A stretch of DNA of 64,000 nucleotides, from the NCBI RefSeq assembly GCF_030295915.1, contig NZ_AP027361.1:3410001-3474000 (forward strand). Direction: 5' to 3'. The translations under genes and the position numbers were made by a program. This document shows, one piece after another, positions 21,501 to 30,179 of this stretch (positions are counted from its first letter, which is position 1; each line of letters begins with the position of its first letter). A model generated the notes under the pieces. That model worked only from the letters and a program-made list of their open reading frames with translations, ran no database searches and had not been told where the DNA came from. The stretch is from Thalassotalea sediminis (GTDB lineage: Bacteria > Pseudomonadota > Gammaproteobacteria > Enterobacterales > Alteromonadaceae).

Positions 21501-22529
21501 ATCAAATTCGTTCATATAAAGTGTTGAAATTTGTTTGTGGCCAGCTTGGCTAAGTTCTGCTAATAATTCTAGCGTTAACTCAGCATTTGCTTCAGCGATA
21601 ACTTCGCCCGTTGATTCATCAACGTAAGCTTTTGAAAGCACTTTACCAACAATATAATCTGCAGGCACTTCAAGTTCAGATACATTTTCTTTAGAAAGTG
21701 TACGAATGTGACGCGCAGTAATTCGACGGCCTTGTTCAACAAGTACGTCACCATTTGGCATTAAAATGTCAAATGTTGCAGTTTCACCACGTAATCTTTC
21801 TGGCACAAGTTCCATAATCAACTTGTCGCCTTTGATTTCGTATCCAGTTGTGTCGTAGAAAATATCTAAAATTTCTTCAGTACTGAATTCAAGCGCACGA
21901 AGAATAATAGATGCAGGTAGTTTACGACGACGGTCAATACGAACAAATAGGTTATCTTTAGGATCAAATTCGAAATCTAACCAAGAACCACGGTAAGGAA
22001 TTACACGTGCGTTATATAGCACTTTACCTGAAGAGTGTGTTTTACCTTTATCATGATCGAAAAATACACCTGGTGAACGGTGTAATTGCGAAACAATAAC
22101 ACGCTCAGTACCATTGATGACAAATGTACCGTTATCTGTCATTAATGGGATTTCACCCATATATACTTCTTGTTCTTTGATATCTTTGACAGTACCTGCC
22201 GGTGCTTCTTTGTCATAAATGACTAAACGTAATTTTACGCGAAGCGGCGCAGAATAGGTTACACCACGAATTTGACATTCTTTGACATCAAATAATGGTT
22301 CGCCCAAACGATAGCTGACATATTGTAATTCAGAACTACCTGAGTAGGCTTTAATTGGAAAAATAGAACGAAACGCTGCTTCTAAACCGGTTTCGCCTGC
22401 CGGATCAACATCAATAAACTTACGGAAAGATTCGAGTTGGATTGATAGCAAAAATGGATAATCCATTACTTGCGCGCTTTTACCAAAGTCCTTTCGAATT
22501 CGTTTCTTCTCAGAGTAAGAGTAAACCAT
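18501..22529 (-). CDS. rpoB: RNA polymerase subunit beta
   Basis: Core RNA polymerase subunit with the rifampicin pocket. 1342 residues, the E. coli length. The rifampicin region reads [20 protein letters not shown] with the usual sensitive-type residues; the C-terminal part has [20 protein letters not shown]. The ATG at 22529 follows GAGGAA. It is transcribed from the ribosomal-protein promoters through an attenuator-like hairpin after rplL; the long spacer also holds a palindromic repeat. Confidence 0.99.
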   Translation of the reverse strand: MVYSYSEKKRIRKDFGKSAQVMDYPFLLSIQLESFRKFIDVDPAGETGLEAAFRSIFPIKAYSGSSELQYVSYRLGEPLFDVKECQIRGVTYSAPLRVKLRLVIYDKEAPAGTVKDIKEQEVYMGEIPLMTDNGTFVINGTERVIVSQLHRSPGVFFDHDKGKTHSSGKVLYNARVIPYRGSWLDFEFDPKDNLFVRIDRRRKLPASIILRALEFSTEEILDIFYDTTGYEIKGDKLIMELVPERLRGETATFDILMPNGDVLVEQGRRITARHIRTLSKENVSELEVPADYIVGKVLSKAYVDESTGEVIAEANAELTLELLAELSQAGHKQISTLYMNEFDVGSYMSDTVRIDTTSNRLEALVEIYRMMRPGEPPTKDAAEALFANLFFSLERYDLSTVGRMKFNRRVGLEDEVGEGTLSKEDIIKVMKTLIGIRDGKGEVDDIDHLGNRRIRSVGEMAENQFRVGLVRVERAVRERLSLGDLDAVMPQDLINAKPISAAVKEFFGSSQLSQFMDQNNPLSEVTHKRRISALGPGGLTRERAGFEVRDVHPTHYGRVCPIETPEGPNIGLINSLSCYARTNDYGFLETPYRRVVDGLVTDEVDYLSAIEEGNFVIAQSNAARDEAGKLTDDLVNCRHKNEFTLMAAEHVQYMDVSPQQIVSVAASLIPFLEHDDANRALMGSNMQRQAVPTLKVDKPLVGTGMEKIVAVDSGVTAVAKRGGVIDYVDASRIVVKVNEDEMVAGEAGIDIYNLNKYTRSNQNTCINQRPTVRKGEPVIRGDVLADGPSTDLGELALGQNMRLAFMPWNGYNFEDSMLLSERVVQEDRFTTIHIQELSCIARDTKLGAEEITSDIPNVGESALSKLDESGVVYIGAEVKGGDILVGKVTPKGETQLTPEEKLLRAIFGEKAADVKDSSLRVPNSVSGTIIDVQIFTRDGVEKDKRALEIEEMQLKEVKKDLGDEFSILEDGIYARAKKLLLSAGLNESDLNSMSRDKWLVQNLADETQQSELEQIAEQYDNIKADFDKKYEVKRRKITQGDDLAPGVLKIVKVYLAVKRRIQPGDKMAGRHGNKGVISNVVPVEDMPYDENGVPVDIVLNPLGVPSRMNIGQILETHLGMAARGIGEKINRMLEEQREIAKLRSFLKEVYELGDSRQEVDIDNFSDDEIMRLADNLRAGLPIATPVFDGAQEGEIKELFRLADMPESGQFNLTDGRTGRRFERPVTVGYMYMLKLNHLVDDKMHARSTGSYSLVTQQPLGGKAQFGGQRFGEMEVWALEAYGAAYTLQEMLTVKSDDVNGRTKMYKNLVDGDHRMEPGIPESFNVLLKEIRSLGINIELDEE

Positions 22530-22571
22530 GGGGTTCCTCAGCTTGCTGGTTATGGCCGAATCTGCCTAAAA

Positions 22572-22640
22572 ATACCAATTGGACTAAATAATTGATCAAC
22601 AAAACTCGTTTTTTGACCACTTATCTAATCCAATTGGTAT
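22572..22640. repeat. 69-bp imperfect palindrome upstream of rpoB
   Basis: ATACCAATTGGA opens a 27-base arm (22572-22598) whose complement returns at 22614-22640 with about four mismatches around a short loop. It sits in the 283-bp rplL-rpoB spacer, closer to rpoB. Its shape resembles dispersed palindromic elements of marine Alteromonadales, but I see no second copy in the window, so calling it mobile or repetitive is inference. Confidence 0.6.
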
Positions 22641-22744
22641 CAGACAGGGTATTGCTATAATGCTTTCGCATTAAATAATGCACTGTTTTCGTTTAAAAAA
22701 AAACCTATTTAATCAGCTTTTTAAAAAACGATATTCTTTAGCGC

Positions 22745-22775
22745 AAAAAGGCCGGTGACTTTTAAATCACCAGCC
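22745..22775 (-). terminator. rplL-rpoB attenuator
   Basis: On the minus strand GGCTGGTGA pairs with TCACCGGCC, followed by TTTTT, about 40 bp after the rplL stop. E. coli has a partial terminator at this place that makes ribosomal stalk mRNA exceed rpoBC mRNA; the same role is likely. Confidence 0.82.
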
Positions 22776-22812
22776 ATTGCCTTTTCAGGCAGCTAATCTG
22801 TAGATAAACAGA

Positions 22813-23184
22813 TTATTTAAGCTCAATAGAAGCGCCTGCAGCTTCAAGTTCTTCTTTAAGAGCTTCAGCTTCTGCTTTATCAATGCCTTCTTTGATTGCT
22901 TTAGGAGCACCTTCAACAAGCTCTTTAGCTTCTTTAAGGCCTAAACCTGTAGCACCACGTACTGCTTTAATTACGCCAACTTTCTTGTCGCCGAAACTAG
23001 TTAAGATTACGTCGAACTCAGTTTGTTCAGCAGCAGCACCACCAGCATCGCCAGCACCTGCTACAGCAACAGCAGCAGCAGCAGAAACACCGAATTTCTC
23101 TTCCATTGCTTCTACTAATTCAACTACGTCCATTACTGACATTTCAGCAATAGCATTTAGGATATCGTCTTTAGAAATAGACAT
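22813..23184 (-). CDS. rplL: 50S ribosomal protein L7/L12
   Basis: The multicopy stalk protein that recruits translation GTPases. 123 residues: N-terminal dimerisation domain, an Ala/Gly-rich hinge (about 35-52) and a C-terminal domain with [20 protein letters not shown]. The ATG at 23184 follows CAGGAAATT. Placed after rplJ by 84 bp, as usual, and before the attenuator ahead of rpoB. Confidence 0.99.
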   Translation of the reverse strand: MSISKDDILNAIAEMSVMDVVELVEAMEEKFGVSAAAAVAVAGAGDAGGAAAEQTEFDVILTSFGDKKVGVIKAVRGATGLGLKEAKELVEGAPKAIKEGIDKAEAEALKEELEAAGASIELK

Positions 23185-23268
23185 CTTTAATTTCCTGTTT
23201 TAATGACAGCCTCTTAAATGGCTGTGAAATAACTATAAATTCAAAAAGCGTATGTTGTACTACAACAA

Positions 23269-23763
23269 TTATGCCGCTTCTTGCTCTTTCTGATCGCGAA
23301 CTGCAGCAATCGTACGGACAAGCTTGCCAGCCGATGCTTCTTTCATTGCGCTCATTAAGCGTGCAATTGCTTCGTCGTATGTAGGTAACTTAGCAAGTAA
23401 CTGTACATCTACAACTTCGCCTTCATATGCAGCTGCTTTTAGTTCAAACGCATCGTTTTCTTTTGCGAAATCACTAAAAATACGTGCAGCAGCACCTGGA
23501 TGCTCGCTAGAAAATGCAATTAGTGAAGGGCCTACAAAATTGTCTGAAAGACAATCAAAATCAGTACCTTCAACTGCACGGCGGGCTAAAGTGTTACGAA
23601 CAACTTTCATCCATACGCCGTTTTCACGTGCAGTAGCACGTAAAGCAGTAATTGCGTCAACTGTTACACCGCGTGAATCTGCGATAACAGCCGAAAGAGC
23701 GCCTTGGGCAGCTTCTTGAACTTCAGCAACAATTGCTTTTTTGTCATCAAGATTGATAGCCAT
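23269..23763 (-). CDS. rplJ: 50S ribosomal protein L10
   Basis: L10 anchors the L7/L12 stalk and, bound to L12, represses its own mRNA. The start is set at the ATG at 23763 ([15 protein letters not shown], matching the family N-terminus) with AGGAG upstream; an upstream in-frame start would add seven unsupported residues. This gives 164 residues, near the usual 165. The leader carries the recognisable L10-binding element and its own promoter. Confidence 0.98.
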   Translation of the reverse strand: MAINLDDKKAIVAEVQEAAQGALSAVIADSRGVTVDAITALRATARENGVWMKVVRNTLARRAVEGTDFDCLSDNFVGPSLIAFSSEHPGAAARIFSDFAKENDAFELKAAAYEGEVVDVQLLAKLPTYDEAIARLMSAMKEASAGKLVRTIAAVRDQKEQEAA

Positions 23764-23871
23764 GGGCTTTAACTCCTGGTTCAACCGGATATCCGGTATT
23801 AACTTCTCCCCAAGATAAACTTGGGATTTTTTACGGCGAAGCCAGAAAATCTAAGGAAATATCTGGGTAAT

Positions 23872-23931
23872 CACCATCTACGCAGGAAAATATTAAGTGG
23901 CTATCGCCACTCCTACGGTCTTTGACGGGGC
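23872..23931 (-). promoter_or_regulatory. Ribosomal protein L10 leader
   Basis: In the 5' untranslated region of rplJ the minus strand reads AGACCGTAGG, a small stem-loop, ACTTAATATTTTCCTGCG and then TAGATGGTG. This is the same order and nearly the same bases as the E. coli rplJ leader, where the L10-L12 complex binds and blocks translation of rplJL. The following TCTGGCTT block is also shared. Confidence 0.85.
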
Positions 23932-23967
23932 TGTTTCCACAGCACCTACCAAAATTTAAGGGGCGAA

Positions 23968-23996
23968 ATTATAGTTTATAATCCGCCCCAAGTAAA
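23968..23996 (-). promoter_or_regulatory. rplJL promoter
   Basis: On the minus strand TTTACT and TATAAT are 17 bases apart, about 40 bp upstream of the L10 leader core, in the rplA-rplJ spacer. It would be the counterpart of the E. coli L10 promoter. Confidence 0.7.
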
Positions 23997-24020
23997 GCAT
24001 AAATCATGCCTTACAAAAAA

Positions 24021-24716
24021 TTAAAGCGTTAAGCTACCTTGGTCAACTGTTACACCAGCGCCCATTGTAGTTGATACTGAAATTTTCTTGATAAATTGAC
24101 CTTTTGCATTAGCTGGTTTTGCTTTCTTAAGCGCTTCCAATAATGCTTCTAAGTTTTCTTGTAACTTAGCGTCATCGAAATCAACCTTACCGATAGTCGT
24201 ATGGATGATGCCGTTTTTGTCGTTACGGTAACGAATTTGACCTGCTTTAGCGTTATTAACCGCTGTTACAACGTCAGGTGTTACTGTACCAACTTTTGGA
24301 TTAGGCATAAGACCACGCGGGCCTAAAATTTGACCTAACTGACCAACAACACGCATTGCATCTGGCGTAGCGATAACTACGTCGAAATCCATTTGACCTG
24401 CTTTTACTTGTTCAGCTAAATCGTCCATACCTACAACGTCTGCACCAGCTTCTTTAGCTTTGTCAGCGTTTGCACCCTGTGTAAATACAGCAACTCGTAC
24501 GTCACGACCTGTACCATGTGGTAATACAGTTGCACCACGAACGTTTTGGTCTGATTTACGAGCATCAATGCCAAGATTTACAGCTACATCAACACTTTCT
24601 TTAAACTTAGCTGTTGCTAGTTCTTTTAAAAGAGCTAATGCTTCGTTGATTTCATAATCTTTTAATACGTCTACTTTTTCACGGATAAGACGAGCGCGCT
24701 TTGATAATTTAGTCAT
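24021..24716 (-). CDS. rplA: 50S ribosomal protein L1
   Basis: L1 forms the mobile stalk at the ribosomal E site and in E. coli represses the L11 operon. 231 residues, with the family block [12 protein letters not shown] and the highly conserved [16 protein letters not shown]. The ATG lies 2 bp after the rplK stop, so the two genes are translationally coupled. Confidence 0.99.
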   Translation of the reverse strand: MTKLSKRARLIREKVDVLKDYEINEALALLKELATAKFKESVDVAVNLGIDARKSDQNVRGATVLPHGTGRDVRVAVFTQGANADKAKEAGADVVGMDDLAEQVKAGQMDFDVVIATPDAMRVVGQLGQILGPRGLMPNPKVGTVTPDVVTAVNNAKAGQIRYRNDKNGIIHTTIGKVDFDDAKLQENLEALLEALKKAKPANAKGQFIKKISVSTTMGAGVTVDQGSLTL

Positions 24717-24718
24717 GA

Positions 24719-25147
24719 TTATCCCTCTACCACTAAACCCATTGCACGAGCAGAACCCGCGATAGTACGTACTGCAGCGTCCAAAGAACCTGCTGTTAAA
24801 TCTGGTTCTTTTGTCTTAACGATTTCTTCAAGTTGTGCACGAGTTACTGTACCAACTTTTTCAGTGTTAGGACGGCCAGAGCCCGACTTGATGCCAGCCG
24901 CTTTCTTAAGTAAATAAGAAGCAGGTGGAGTTTTTGTTTCGAATGTGAAAGAACGGTCATTGTATACAGTAATTACTACTGGAACTGGAGCGCCTTTTTC
25001 TAAAGAATCTGTTTTCGCGTTGAACGCTTTACAGAATTCCATGATGTTCACACCGTGTTGACCAAGAGCTGGACCAACTGGTGGTGACGGATTAGCTGCA
25101 CCTGCAGCTACTTGTAGCTTGATTAAAGCTTCGACTTTTTTAGCCAT
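24719..25147 (-). CDS. rplK: 50S ribosomal protein L11
   Basis: L11 binds the GTPase-associated centre of 23S rRNA and is needed for RelA activation. 142 residues as in E. coli, with the conserved proline-rich N-terminal stretch [17 protein letters not shown] and KSGSGRPN in the rRNA-binding domain. The ATG follows AAGGTAATT. First gene of its own transcript, since a terminator and a promoter separate it from nusG. Confidence 0.99.
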   Translation of the reverse strand: MAKKVEALIKLQVAAGAANPSPPVGPALGQHGVNIMEFCKAFNAKTDSLEKGAPVPVVITVYNDRSFTFETKTPPASYLLKKAAGIKSGSGRPNTEKVGTVTRAQLEEIVKTKEPDLTAGSLDAAVRTIAGSARAMGLVVEG

Positions 25148-25295
25148 CTTTAATTACCTTAAATTATGGGTATTATCGCTAGTTCTTTCGAACACTACAC
25201 CTTACCTATTATGAGGTACGTGTTAGCTCCCCGTGGATTTAAAATTACGCGTTTTTAACACTAACTTCCGCCAGCACAAATAAAAACGGCAGCGG

Positions 25296-25325
25296 ATTAT
25301 AAATTAATCACTGGTCAGGTTTCAA
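25296..25325 (-). promoter_or_regulatory. rplKA promoter
   Basis: On the minus strand TTGAAA and TATAAT are 18 bases apart and the -10 is followed by CCGC. It lies just after the nusG terminator and about 150 bp before rplK. Confidence 0.8.
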
Positions 25326-25356
25326 GCATTAAATAGTAATTGAACCATAAAAAGCA

Positions 25357-25382
25357 AAAATGCCCGCAAAAGCGAGCATTTT
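25357..25382 (-). terminator. nusG terminator
   Basis: On the minus strand AAAATGCTCGC pairs with GCGGGCATTTT (one G-T pair) around TTTT and runs into TTTTTGCTTTTT. It divides secE-nusG from rplKA. Confidence 0.85.
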
Positions 25383-25405
25383 CAATTACTATTCATTTGG
25401 CTAGA

Positions 25406-25506
25406 TAAATGGTGTTTAAACAAAGCCGTCGAAATATTTTGCAATAAGCGTATAGCTAATACGCGATTAAAAAATATTGAAGACAATACAGTTTAAACGC
25501 TATTTA
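25406..25506. repeat. 101-bp imperfect palindrome after nusG
   Basis: Two arms of about 50 bases meet around TAGCTA near 25454. The outer parts share TAAAT and GTTTAAAC, the inner parts AATATTTT and GCGTAT, with a poorly matched block between. It lies between the nusG stop and its terminator, so it would be transcribed and fold. It could be a remnant of a small palindromic element. Confidence 0.55.
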
Positions 25507-25517
25507 CAACGTCAAAT

Positions 25518-26096
25518 TTAGCCTTTTTCTACTTGAGAGAATTCTAAATCTACCGGCGTTGAACGACCAAAAATAAGTACCGACACTTTAATGCGGTTCT
25601 TCTCATAATCAAGTTCTTCAACAACACCATTAAAGTCAGCGAATGGACCGTCAATAACACGAACAACTTCACCGGGCTCAAACAATGTTTTTGGCTTAGG
25701 CGCATCAGTTTCTTCAATACGCTGTAAAATACGATCGGCTTCTTTTTGCGTAATAGGCATAGGGCGATCTGATGTACCACCAATAAAACCAAGCACTCGA
25801 GGCACACTTTTTACTAAATGCCATGCTTCTTCGTCCATCGCCATTTCTACCAGAACATAACCTGGGAAAAATTTACGAGCCGATTTACGTTTTTGCCCGG
25901 CACGCATTTCAACAACTTCTTCCGTTGGCACTAAAATTTGACCAAATTTCTCTTCTAAGCCGTGAATTTCGATGTGCTCAAGCAAGGTTTTTTGAACGCG
26001 TGCTTCATAGCCAGAAAACGCTTGAACGACGTACCAACGTAATTTCGGATTACTGTTTTTGTTCGTCGTTTCTGTTACATTATTTTCTTCAGACAT
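25518..26096 (-). CDS. nusG: Transcription termination/antitermination protein NusG
   Basis: NusG joins RNA polymerase to Rho, ribosomal protein S10 and antitermination complexes. 192 residues, slightly longer than E. coli because of a polar N-terminal extension. The NGN domain starts [12 protein letters not shown] (about residue 20) and includes [10 protein letters not shown]; the KOW motif reads [20 protein letters not shown] near the C-terminus. It starts 3 bp after the secE stop. Confidence 0.99.
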   Translation of the reverse strand: MSEENNVTETTNKNSNPKLRWYVVQAFSGYEARVQKTLLEHIEIHGLEEKFGQILVPTEEVVEMRAGQKRKSARKFFPGYVLVEMAMDEEAWHLVKSVPRVLGFIGGTSDRPMPITQKEADRILQRIEETDAPKPKTLFEPGEVVRVIDGPFADFNGVVEELDYEKNRIKVSVLIFGRSTPVDLEFSQVEKG

Positions 26097-26098
26097 AA

Positions 26099-26479
26099 TT
26101 ATACCTGCAACCCAGTAATAAAGCCGACAACCTCAAATAATACAGTGTCTAAACCCCATAATACTAGAGACATGAATAAAGTTGCTACTAAAACGATACC
26201 TGTAGTTTGAACCGCTTCTTGACGAGTTGGCCAGACTACTTTTCTTGTTTCTGTACGTGCTTCTTTCGCAAAAAGAATAGCATTACGGCCTTTTTCGGTT
26301 TGTGCGGCAATAAAACCTGCAACAACGACAGCTGCAACAACTGCAACGGCACGTATTAATACAGACTGGTCACCATAAATGTAGTTACCTACAACAGCAC
26401 CAGCCAAAATAAGTATTACGACTATCCACTTTAATGAATCTAGAGAACCACTTTCTTGGTTTTCTGTACTTGCATTCAT
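26099..26479 (-). CDS. secE: Preprotein translocase subunit SecE
   Basis: An essential SecYEG channel subunit in the inner membrane. 126 residues with three membrane segments, as in enterobacteria (two N-terminal ones, then the conserved C-terminal one after [20 protein letters not shown]). The ATG follows CAGGTAGAG. It lies between tRNA-Trp and nusG, the usual place. Confidence 0.98.
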   Translation of the reverse strand: MNASTENQESGSLDSLKWIVVILILAGAVVGNYIYGDQSVLIRAVAVVAAVVVAGFIAAQTEKGRNAILFAKEARTETRKVVWPTRQEAVQTTGIVLVATLFMSLVLWGLDTVLFEVVGFITGLQV

Positions 26480-26567
26480 AACTCTACCTGTAAAATTGTC
26501 TGATCCATGATCTTATGTTTATAACATAAGAATGATCTGAGTCTTTTCAAGACTCACATAAATAATT

Positions 26568-26644
26568 TGGCAGGGGTAGAGAGATTCGAACTCCCAACCG
26601 TCGGTTTTGGAGACCGCTGTTCTACCAATTGGAACTATACCCCT
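26568..26644 (-). tRNA. tRNA-Trp (CCA)
   Basis: 77 bases with encoded CCA. The minus strand starts AGGGGTATAG, has the anticodon loop CTCCAAA, the T loop TTCGAAT and acceptor end CTACCCCTGCCA. One mismatch (G-A) is seen at the top of the anticodon stem. It precedes secE by about 90 bp containing two small hairpins, so tRNA and secE-nusG are likely cotranscribed and cut apart. Confidence 0.97.
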
Positions 26645-27146
26645 TCAAAAATATACACTTATCTTGGGTAGGTCTTATTTTGCTAAGGGAAATTAAGAGA
26701 TACTCAAGAAAAGAGAGGGGTATTATACTGAGTCAATCCATATACTCAAGGGAATTTTTAGCAGTTAATCATTTAAAACGTACTTAGTTAGAAAGCGTTG
26801 TCGATACTTTGCTGTTTAATAATATAAATTATCGTTCGACATTATCTTAAGGACTGACTTCTTCAAATCATATTAAACCCTATCTTAGCGTACTCAACAA
26901 TTCTTTGAATTGATTGTCATTTACTTTCTAATATGCTGACTACTATTCAGTTTCCATTCAGCGACGACTAACTAAGCTGTATACAAATGCAAATCGATAA
27001 GGGCAGAAAATAAATGCTACTGTTTTGTCATTCAATTCGCCATGTATGTGAATACTGTGTATTTCATCTGAAAAATTAACGGTATAATGATGAGCATTCC
27101 ACATTAGCTTATTCATTTCTATCGTAACATCTGAGGTTTAGCCATT
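26645..27146. other. Intergenic region upstream of tRNA-Trp and the OmpA-like gene
   Basis: 502 bp between divergent units. The left part has the tRNA-Trp promoter (26722-26749). The rest is AT-rich and must hold the promoter for the OmpA-like lipoprotein, but I could not pick a convincing one. No gene, repeat or second tRNA is seen. Confidence 0.5.
26722..26749 (-). promoter_or_regulatory. tRNA-Trp-secE-nusG promoter
   Basis: On the minus strand TTGAGT and a perfect TATAAT are 16 bases apart, with the -10 about 78 bp before the tRNA. It gives this unit its own transcription, needed because two opposite-strand genes separate it from tufB. Confidence 0.75.
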
Positions 27147-27776
27147 ATGCGATTTAAAAAACTTATTCTTCCTCTAATTTCCCTTTCGCTTATTACGTCA
27201 GGTTGTGCATCAACAAACGCAGAAAAAGGCGCAGCTATAGGTGCTGTCGCGGGAGCAGTCCTAGGTAAATCAACCAGTAATCATAAAGACAAACGTTTAG
27301 TTTGGGGTGCAGCGATTGGTGCGCTAGCGGGTGCTGCTATTGGTGACTACATGGACAAACAAGAAGCAGAGTTTAGAGAAGAGCTCTCAGGTTCAGGTAT
27401 TGATGTAGTAAGAGAGGGAGATAATATTAGACTGGTAATGCCTTCGAATATTACCTTTGCGACTAATCAATCGTATATTTCTACAGGCTTTCACGCCACA
27501 TTAAACGATGTTGCAAAAGTACTACGTAAATATGAGAAAACCTTATTAAGTATTGAAGGACACACGGATAGCACAGGAAGCCATCAATATAATCAAACGC
27601 TTTCATTGCAACGCGCACAAAGTGTAAAAGACTATTTAATACAACGAAACATAGTTAATAATCGGTTAAAAGTTACCGGGTACGGTGAAGGTAAGCCATT
27701 AGTAAATAATAATTCAGCACAAAATCGTGCATTAAATAGAAGAGTAGAAATTCAAATAATTCCAAATAAAGCTTAG
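27147..27776 (+). CDS. OmpA-family lipoprotein with glycine zipper
   Basis: A 209-residue outer-membrane lipoprotein. The signal peptide ends in the lipobox LITSGC, so Cys20 would be lipidated. Residues about 27-70 form two glycine-rich segments (GAAIGAVAGAVLG and GAAIGALAGAAIGDYM), a glycine-zipper region. An OmpA-type peptidoglycan-binding domain follows from about 100 to the end, with IEGHTDSTG and NRRVEIQI. It is built like E. coli YiaD. Likely role: linking outer membrane and cell wall. It lies on the plus strand inside the otherwise minus-strand tufB-secE interval. Confidence 0.9.
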   Translation: MRFKKLILPLISLSLITSGCASTNAEKGAAIGAVAGAVLGKSTSNHKDKRLVWGAAIGALAGAAIGDYMDKQEAEFREELSGSGIDVVREGDNIRLVMPSNITFATNQSYISTGFHATLNDVAKVLRKYEKTLLSIEGHTDSTGSHQYNQTLSLQRAQSVKDYLIQRNIVNNRLKVTGYGEGKPLVNNNSAQNRALNRRVEIQIIPNKA

Positions 27777-27938
27777 CTTTCATTACATTATTTCTAGCAG
27801 CACTATTGAATTAAATAGGCGCTGCGTAGGCATTACATTACTGAAGGTTTGTGAAACATTCGGTACAGTTCTGTTTCACAAACTTGTATTTTTTTGTATA
27901 GTTCAGCCTTTCTAAGCGGTATATACATCGGGTTTACC

Positions 27939-29567
27939 ATGAGTTCAAAGCTTTACACTAGTTTTAGCTTATTTGTCATTATTACGTTATTTTTACTAGT
28001 ACCAGACATGCTGTATGGTCAAATCAACTCACATTATATCGCAGGGTTTGACGGTAAAAGCATCACTATCGCCACGTTATTAGCGCTTACGCTAACCATA
28101 AGCCCCGCTTACAAGCTCACATATATTATTTTATCAGTACTGTTCTTTTGGCAGATTACACAAATTATGTATTTTCATTACTACGGTAGTTTTTACTCTG
28201 CCTTTGATATTACATTAATGTTAGCGGAAACATCCGATGCAATAACCGGTTTTTGGGATGTCGTAGGTTTTCTACTTTTACCTGCGTTTTTTTCTGTTAC
28301 TTGTTTTGTAATCACTGTTATTAGTTATAAATGCCTAAGAAAAAACACTTATACTCTTAAGGGTGTGCCCATAATACTATTATTGATTTGCATAGCACCT
28401 TTCATACAATCGATAACAGCTAAATCGTCACAAAAATTTCAACCTAATATTGCACAACTTGCGGTTAAAAACGGCTTGTATAGTTTCTCATATTTTTTTG
28501 CACGCCAGGCAAAGGTATTGAGTGGGATTGAAAGTGACATTGCAACCTATTTACCTTATGAGATAGTGCCACTTAACAACACAGAACAACCCAATGTTAT
28601 TTTGATTATGGGTGAAAGCCTTAGCTATTTAAATTTAGGGCTATTTGGTTACCATAGAGAGACAACACCAGATTTAAGAACATTAATCGATGATCCAAGC
28701 TTTATTGTAAAACCTTCCATCGCTAGCGCTGTTTCTACTAGGGTGTCGTTATCGTTATTCTTCAACACAGTATACGAACCCGATAATGCCGCTCATTTGA
28801 GTAAAATGGATACGTCTCTTTTTCGACTAGCAAAGCGCGCTGGTTACCAGACATTTTATATAAGCACTCAAAACAACGCCGGAGGCTTAACGTACGCACT
28901 CTCTCCAACTGATATCGATACTTGGAAGGAAAATAAACACCTATCAGATTATGAAAGTCAGTATGATGATCGATTAGTTGATGAATTAAAAACCATTAAT
29001 CTTGAAAAAGCACCTACTTTTGTAACTTTGCACATGAGAAGTGCACATACACCTTATATAGATAATTACCCTAAACACCATGAAGTATTTCCAGTCGAAG
29101 AGATGTCATATCGTGACTATATGATTAATAGTTATGACAACTCTGTAATTTTTACTCAAAAAATAATTAAAAACATCATTGATTATGCTAAAACTCAAAC
29201 AAGACCCACCTATGTTTTCTTTACCGCTGATCATGGTGAGTTAATGGATCTAAATGGGCGCTTTGGTCACAACACCGTTGATATCGATGCTGCAAAGGTT
29301 CCTTTTTTCTTTTATGGCGCTAATGTCGACAAACATAAAATTCAAGCACTGGATAACGCATTAGGCTGTTTGCCAAACCATTATCAAATCAGCAAACAAG
29401 TCGCCGAAACGTTAGGTTTTATCATTAACAACCCAAATCAAAAAGACGATACCTTTTACTTAAACGGAACAGATACATTTGGTTTAGCTGGTTATATGCA
29501 GTATTCACTTAAAACGTTAGAAAAGACAATTTGCACTGAACATGTGTTATCACCTAACCTAGACTAA
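27939..29567 (+). CDS. Phosphoethanolamine transferase-like membrane sulfatase-fold protein
   Basis: An inner-membrane protein with about five membrane segments in the first 190 residues, then a periplasmic alkaline phosphatase/sulfatase-fold domain. Family motifs are LIMGESLSYLNLGLFGYHRE followed by TTP (metal-binding Glu), the nucleophile region SAVSTRVSLSL, and TADHGELMD with GRFGHN near the end. Relatives (EptA/CptA group) move phosphoethanolamine onto lipid A or core sugars, but related proteins use other substrates. The ATG at 27939 is preferred over one 45 bp earlier because it begins at the first membrane segment, though its ribosome-binding site is weak. 542 residues. It follows the OmpA-like gene by 160 bp. 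Confidence 0.82.
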   Translation: MSSKLYTSFSLFVIITLFLLVPDMLYGQINSHYIAGFDGKSITIATLLALTLTISPAYKLTYIILSVLFFWQITQIMYFHYYGSFYSAFDITLMLAETSDAITGFWDVVGFLLLPAFFSVTCFVITVISYKCLRKNTYTLKGVPIILLLICIAPFIQSITAKSSQKFQPNIAQLAVKNGLYSFSYFFARQAKVLSGIESDIATYLPYEIVPLNNTEQPNVILIMGESLSYLNLGLFGYHRETTPDLRTLIDDPSFIVKPSIASAVSTRVSLSLFFNTVYEPDNAAHLSKMDTSLFRLAKRAGYQTFYISTQNNAGGLTYALSPTDIDTWKENKHLSDYESQYDDRLVDELKTINLEKAPTFVTLHMRSAHTPYIDNYPKHHEVFPVEEMSYRDYMINSYDNSVIFTQKIIKNIIDYAKTQTRPTYVFFTADHGELMDLNGRFGHNTVDIDAAKVPFFFYGANVDKHKIQALDNALGCLPNHYQISKQVAETLGFIINNPNQKDDTFYLNGTDTFGLAGYMQYSLKTLEKTICTEHVLSPNLD

Positions 29568-29712
29568 AGATAAGAAATAAAATAAGCGTAGTCTTTAAAG
29601 TAACCTATAGTTATTCACACAATAGACTTTGACGTCAATTGTAAACGCGTCTCTTGAAGTTTGTTGTATTGACGGAATTCCATTAAGTTGCCCGTACTTT
29701 TGATTCGCACAC
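29568..29712. other. Spacer between transferase gene and tufB array
   Basis: About 145 bp with no gene or clear hairpin. The plus-strand transferase gene and the minus-strand tufB array converge here; the array terminator at 29713-29741 has A and T runs that might serve both. Confidence 0.4.
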
Positions 29713-29741
29713 AAAAAAGGCCGCATACGCGACCTTTCTTT
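29713..29741 (-). terminator. Outermost tufB array terminator
   Basis: The same stem as the other tuf terminators but with loop GTAT... instead of GTAA... and only six A/T in the tail. It lies outside the two tandem units, followed on the tuf side by the shared 30-base spacer, and is probably the original tufB terminator. Confidence 0.8.
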
Positions 29742-29770
29742 AGATGTTCGGTGTGAACTAGATATCGATA

Positions 29771-29974
29771 TTAGTCGATGATCTTAGATACAACACCTGC
29801 ACCTACTGTACGACTCTCAGCTTCGTCGCAGAGCTCCTCGCCCTCGCTTACTAAAATTGGGCAACTGTGACCAATCTCTACACGTGCTCAGTCTTCACGC
29901 CGTTCGGTGGTCTTAAAAAAAAGGCCGCTTACGCGACCTTTCTTTTGATGTTCGGTGTGAACTAGATATCGATA
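29771..29974 (-). repeat. tufB downstream tandem unit, distal (204 bp)
   Basis: The second unit after tufB. It is one base shorter than the others (eight rather than nine A in the terminator tail). It shares with the distal tufA unit the variants GGGCAACTGTGACCAATC and CGCCGTTC and the codon choice CCTGC in the tuf tail. It has one private change (CTCAGTC for CTCGGTC). The tuf-frame tail is open but has no start. Confidence 0.9.
29915..29946 (-). terminator. Array terminator, distal tufB unit
   Basis: A copy of the tuf terminator: 9-bp stem with 4-base loop, then eight T on the minus strand. Confidence 0.82.
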
Positions 29975-30179
29975 TTAGTCGATGATCTTAGATACAACAC
30001 CAGCACCTACTGTACGACTCTCAGCTTCGTCGCAGAGCTCCTCGCCCTCGCTTACTAAAATTGGTCAACTGTAACCAACCTCTACACGTGCTCGGTCTTC
30101 ACGCCATTCGGTGGTCTTAAAAAAAAAGGCCGCTTACGCGACCTTTCTTTAGATGTTCGGTGTGAACTAGATATCGATA
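29975..30179 (-). repeat. tufB downstream tandem unit, proximal (205 bp)
   Basis: The first unit after the tufB stop. It shares with the proximal tufA unit the variants GGTCAACTGT, CCAACCTC and CGCCATTC, including the change that makes the open frame stop early. Private changes include GTAACC for GTGACC. Its tuf tail matches tuf exactly, and CGT is kept where the tufA unit has TGT. Confidence 0.9.
30119..30150 (-). terminator. tufB terminator
   Basis: The first terminator after the tufB stop, identical in stem and nine-T tail to that after tufA. Confidence 0.86.

Larger units (their letters stand above)
25148..25517. other. rplK-nusG intergenic region
   Basis: 370 bp without a gene. It holds, in transcription order on the minus strand, a long imperfect palindrome (25406-25506), the nusG terminator (25357-25382), the rplK promoter (25296-25325) and about 145 bp of rplK leader. 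In E. coli the leader of this operon binds L1; I could not recognise that site with confidence. Confidence 0.6.

Noticed and set aside
18501..22529. Intein or rifampicin-resistance change in rpoB/rpoC
   Set aside because: Both proteins have normal length and uninterrupted motifs, and the rifampicin region has the usual sensitive-type residues.
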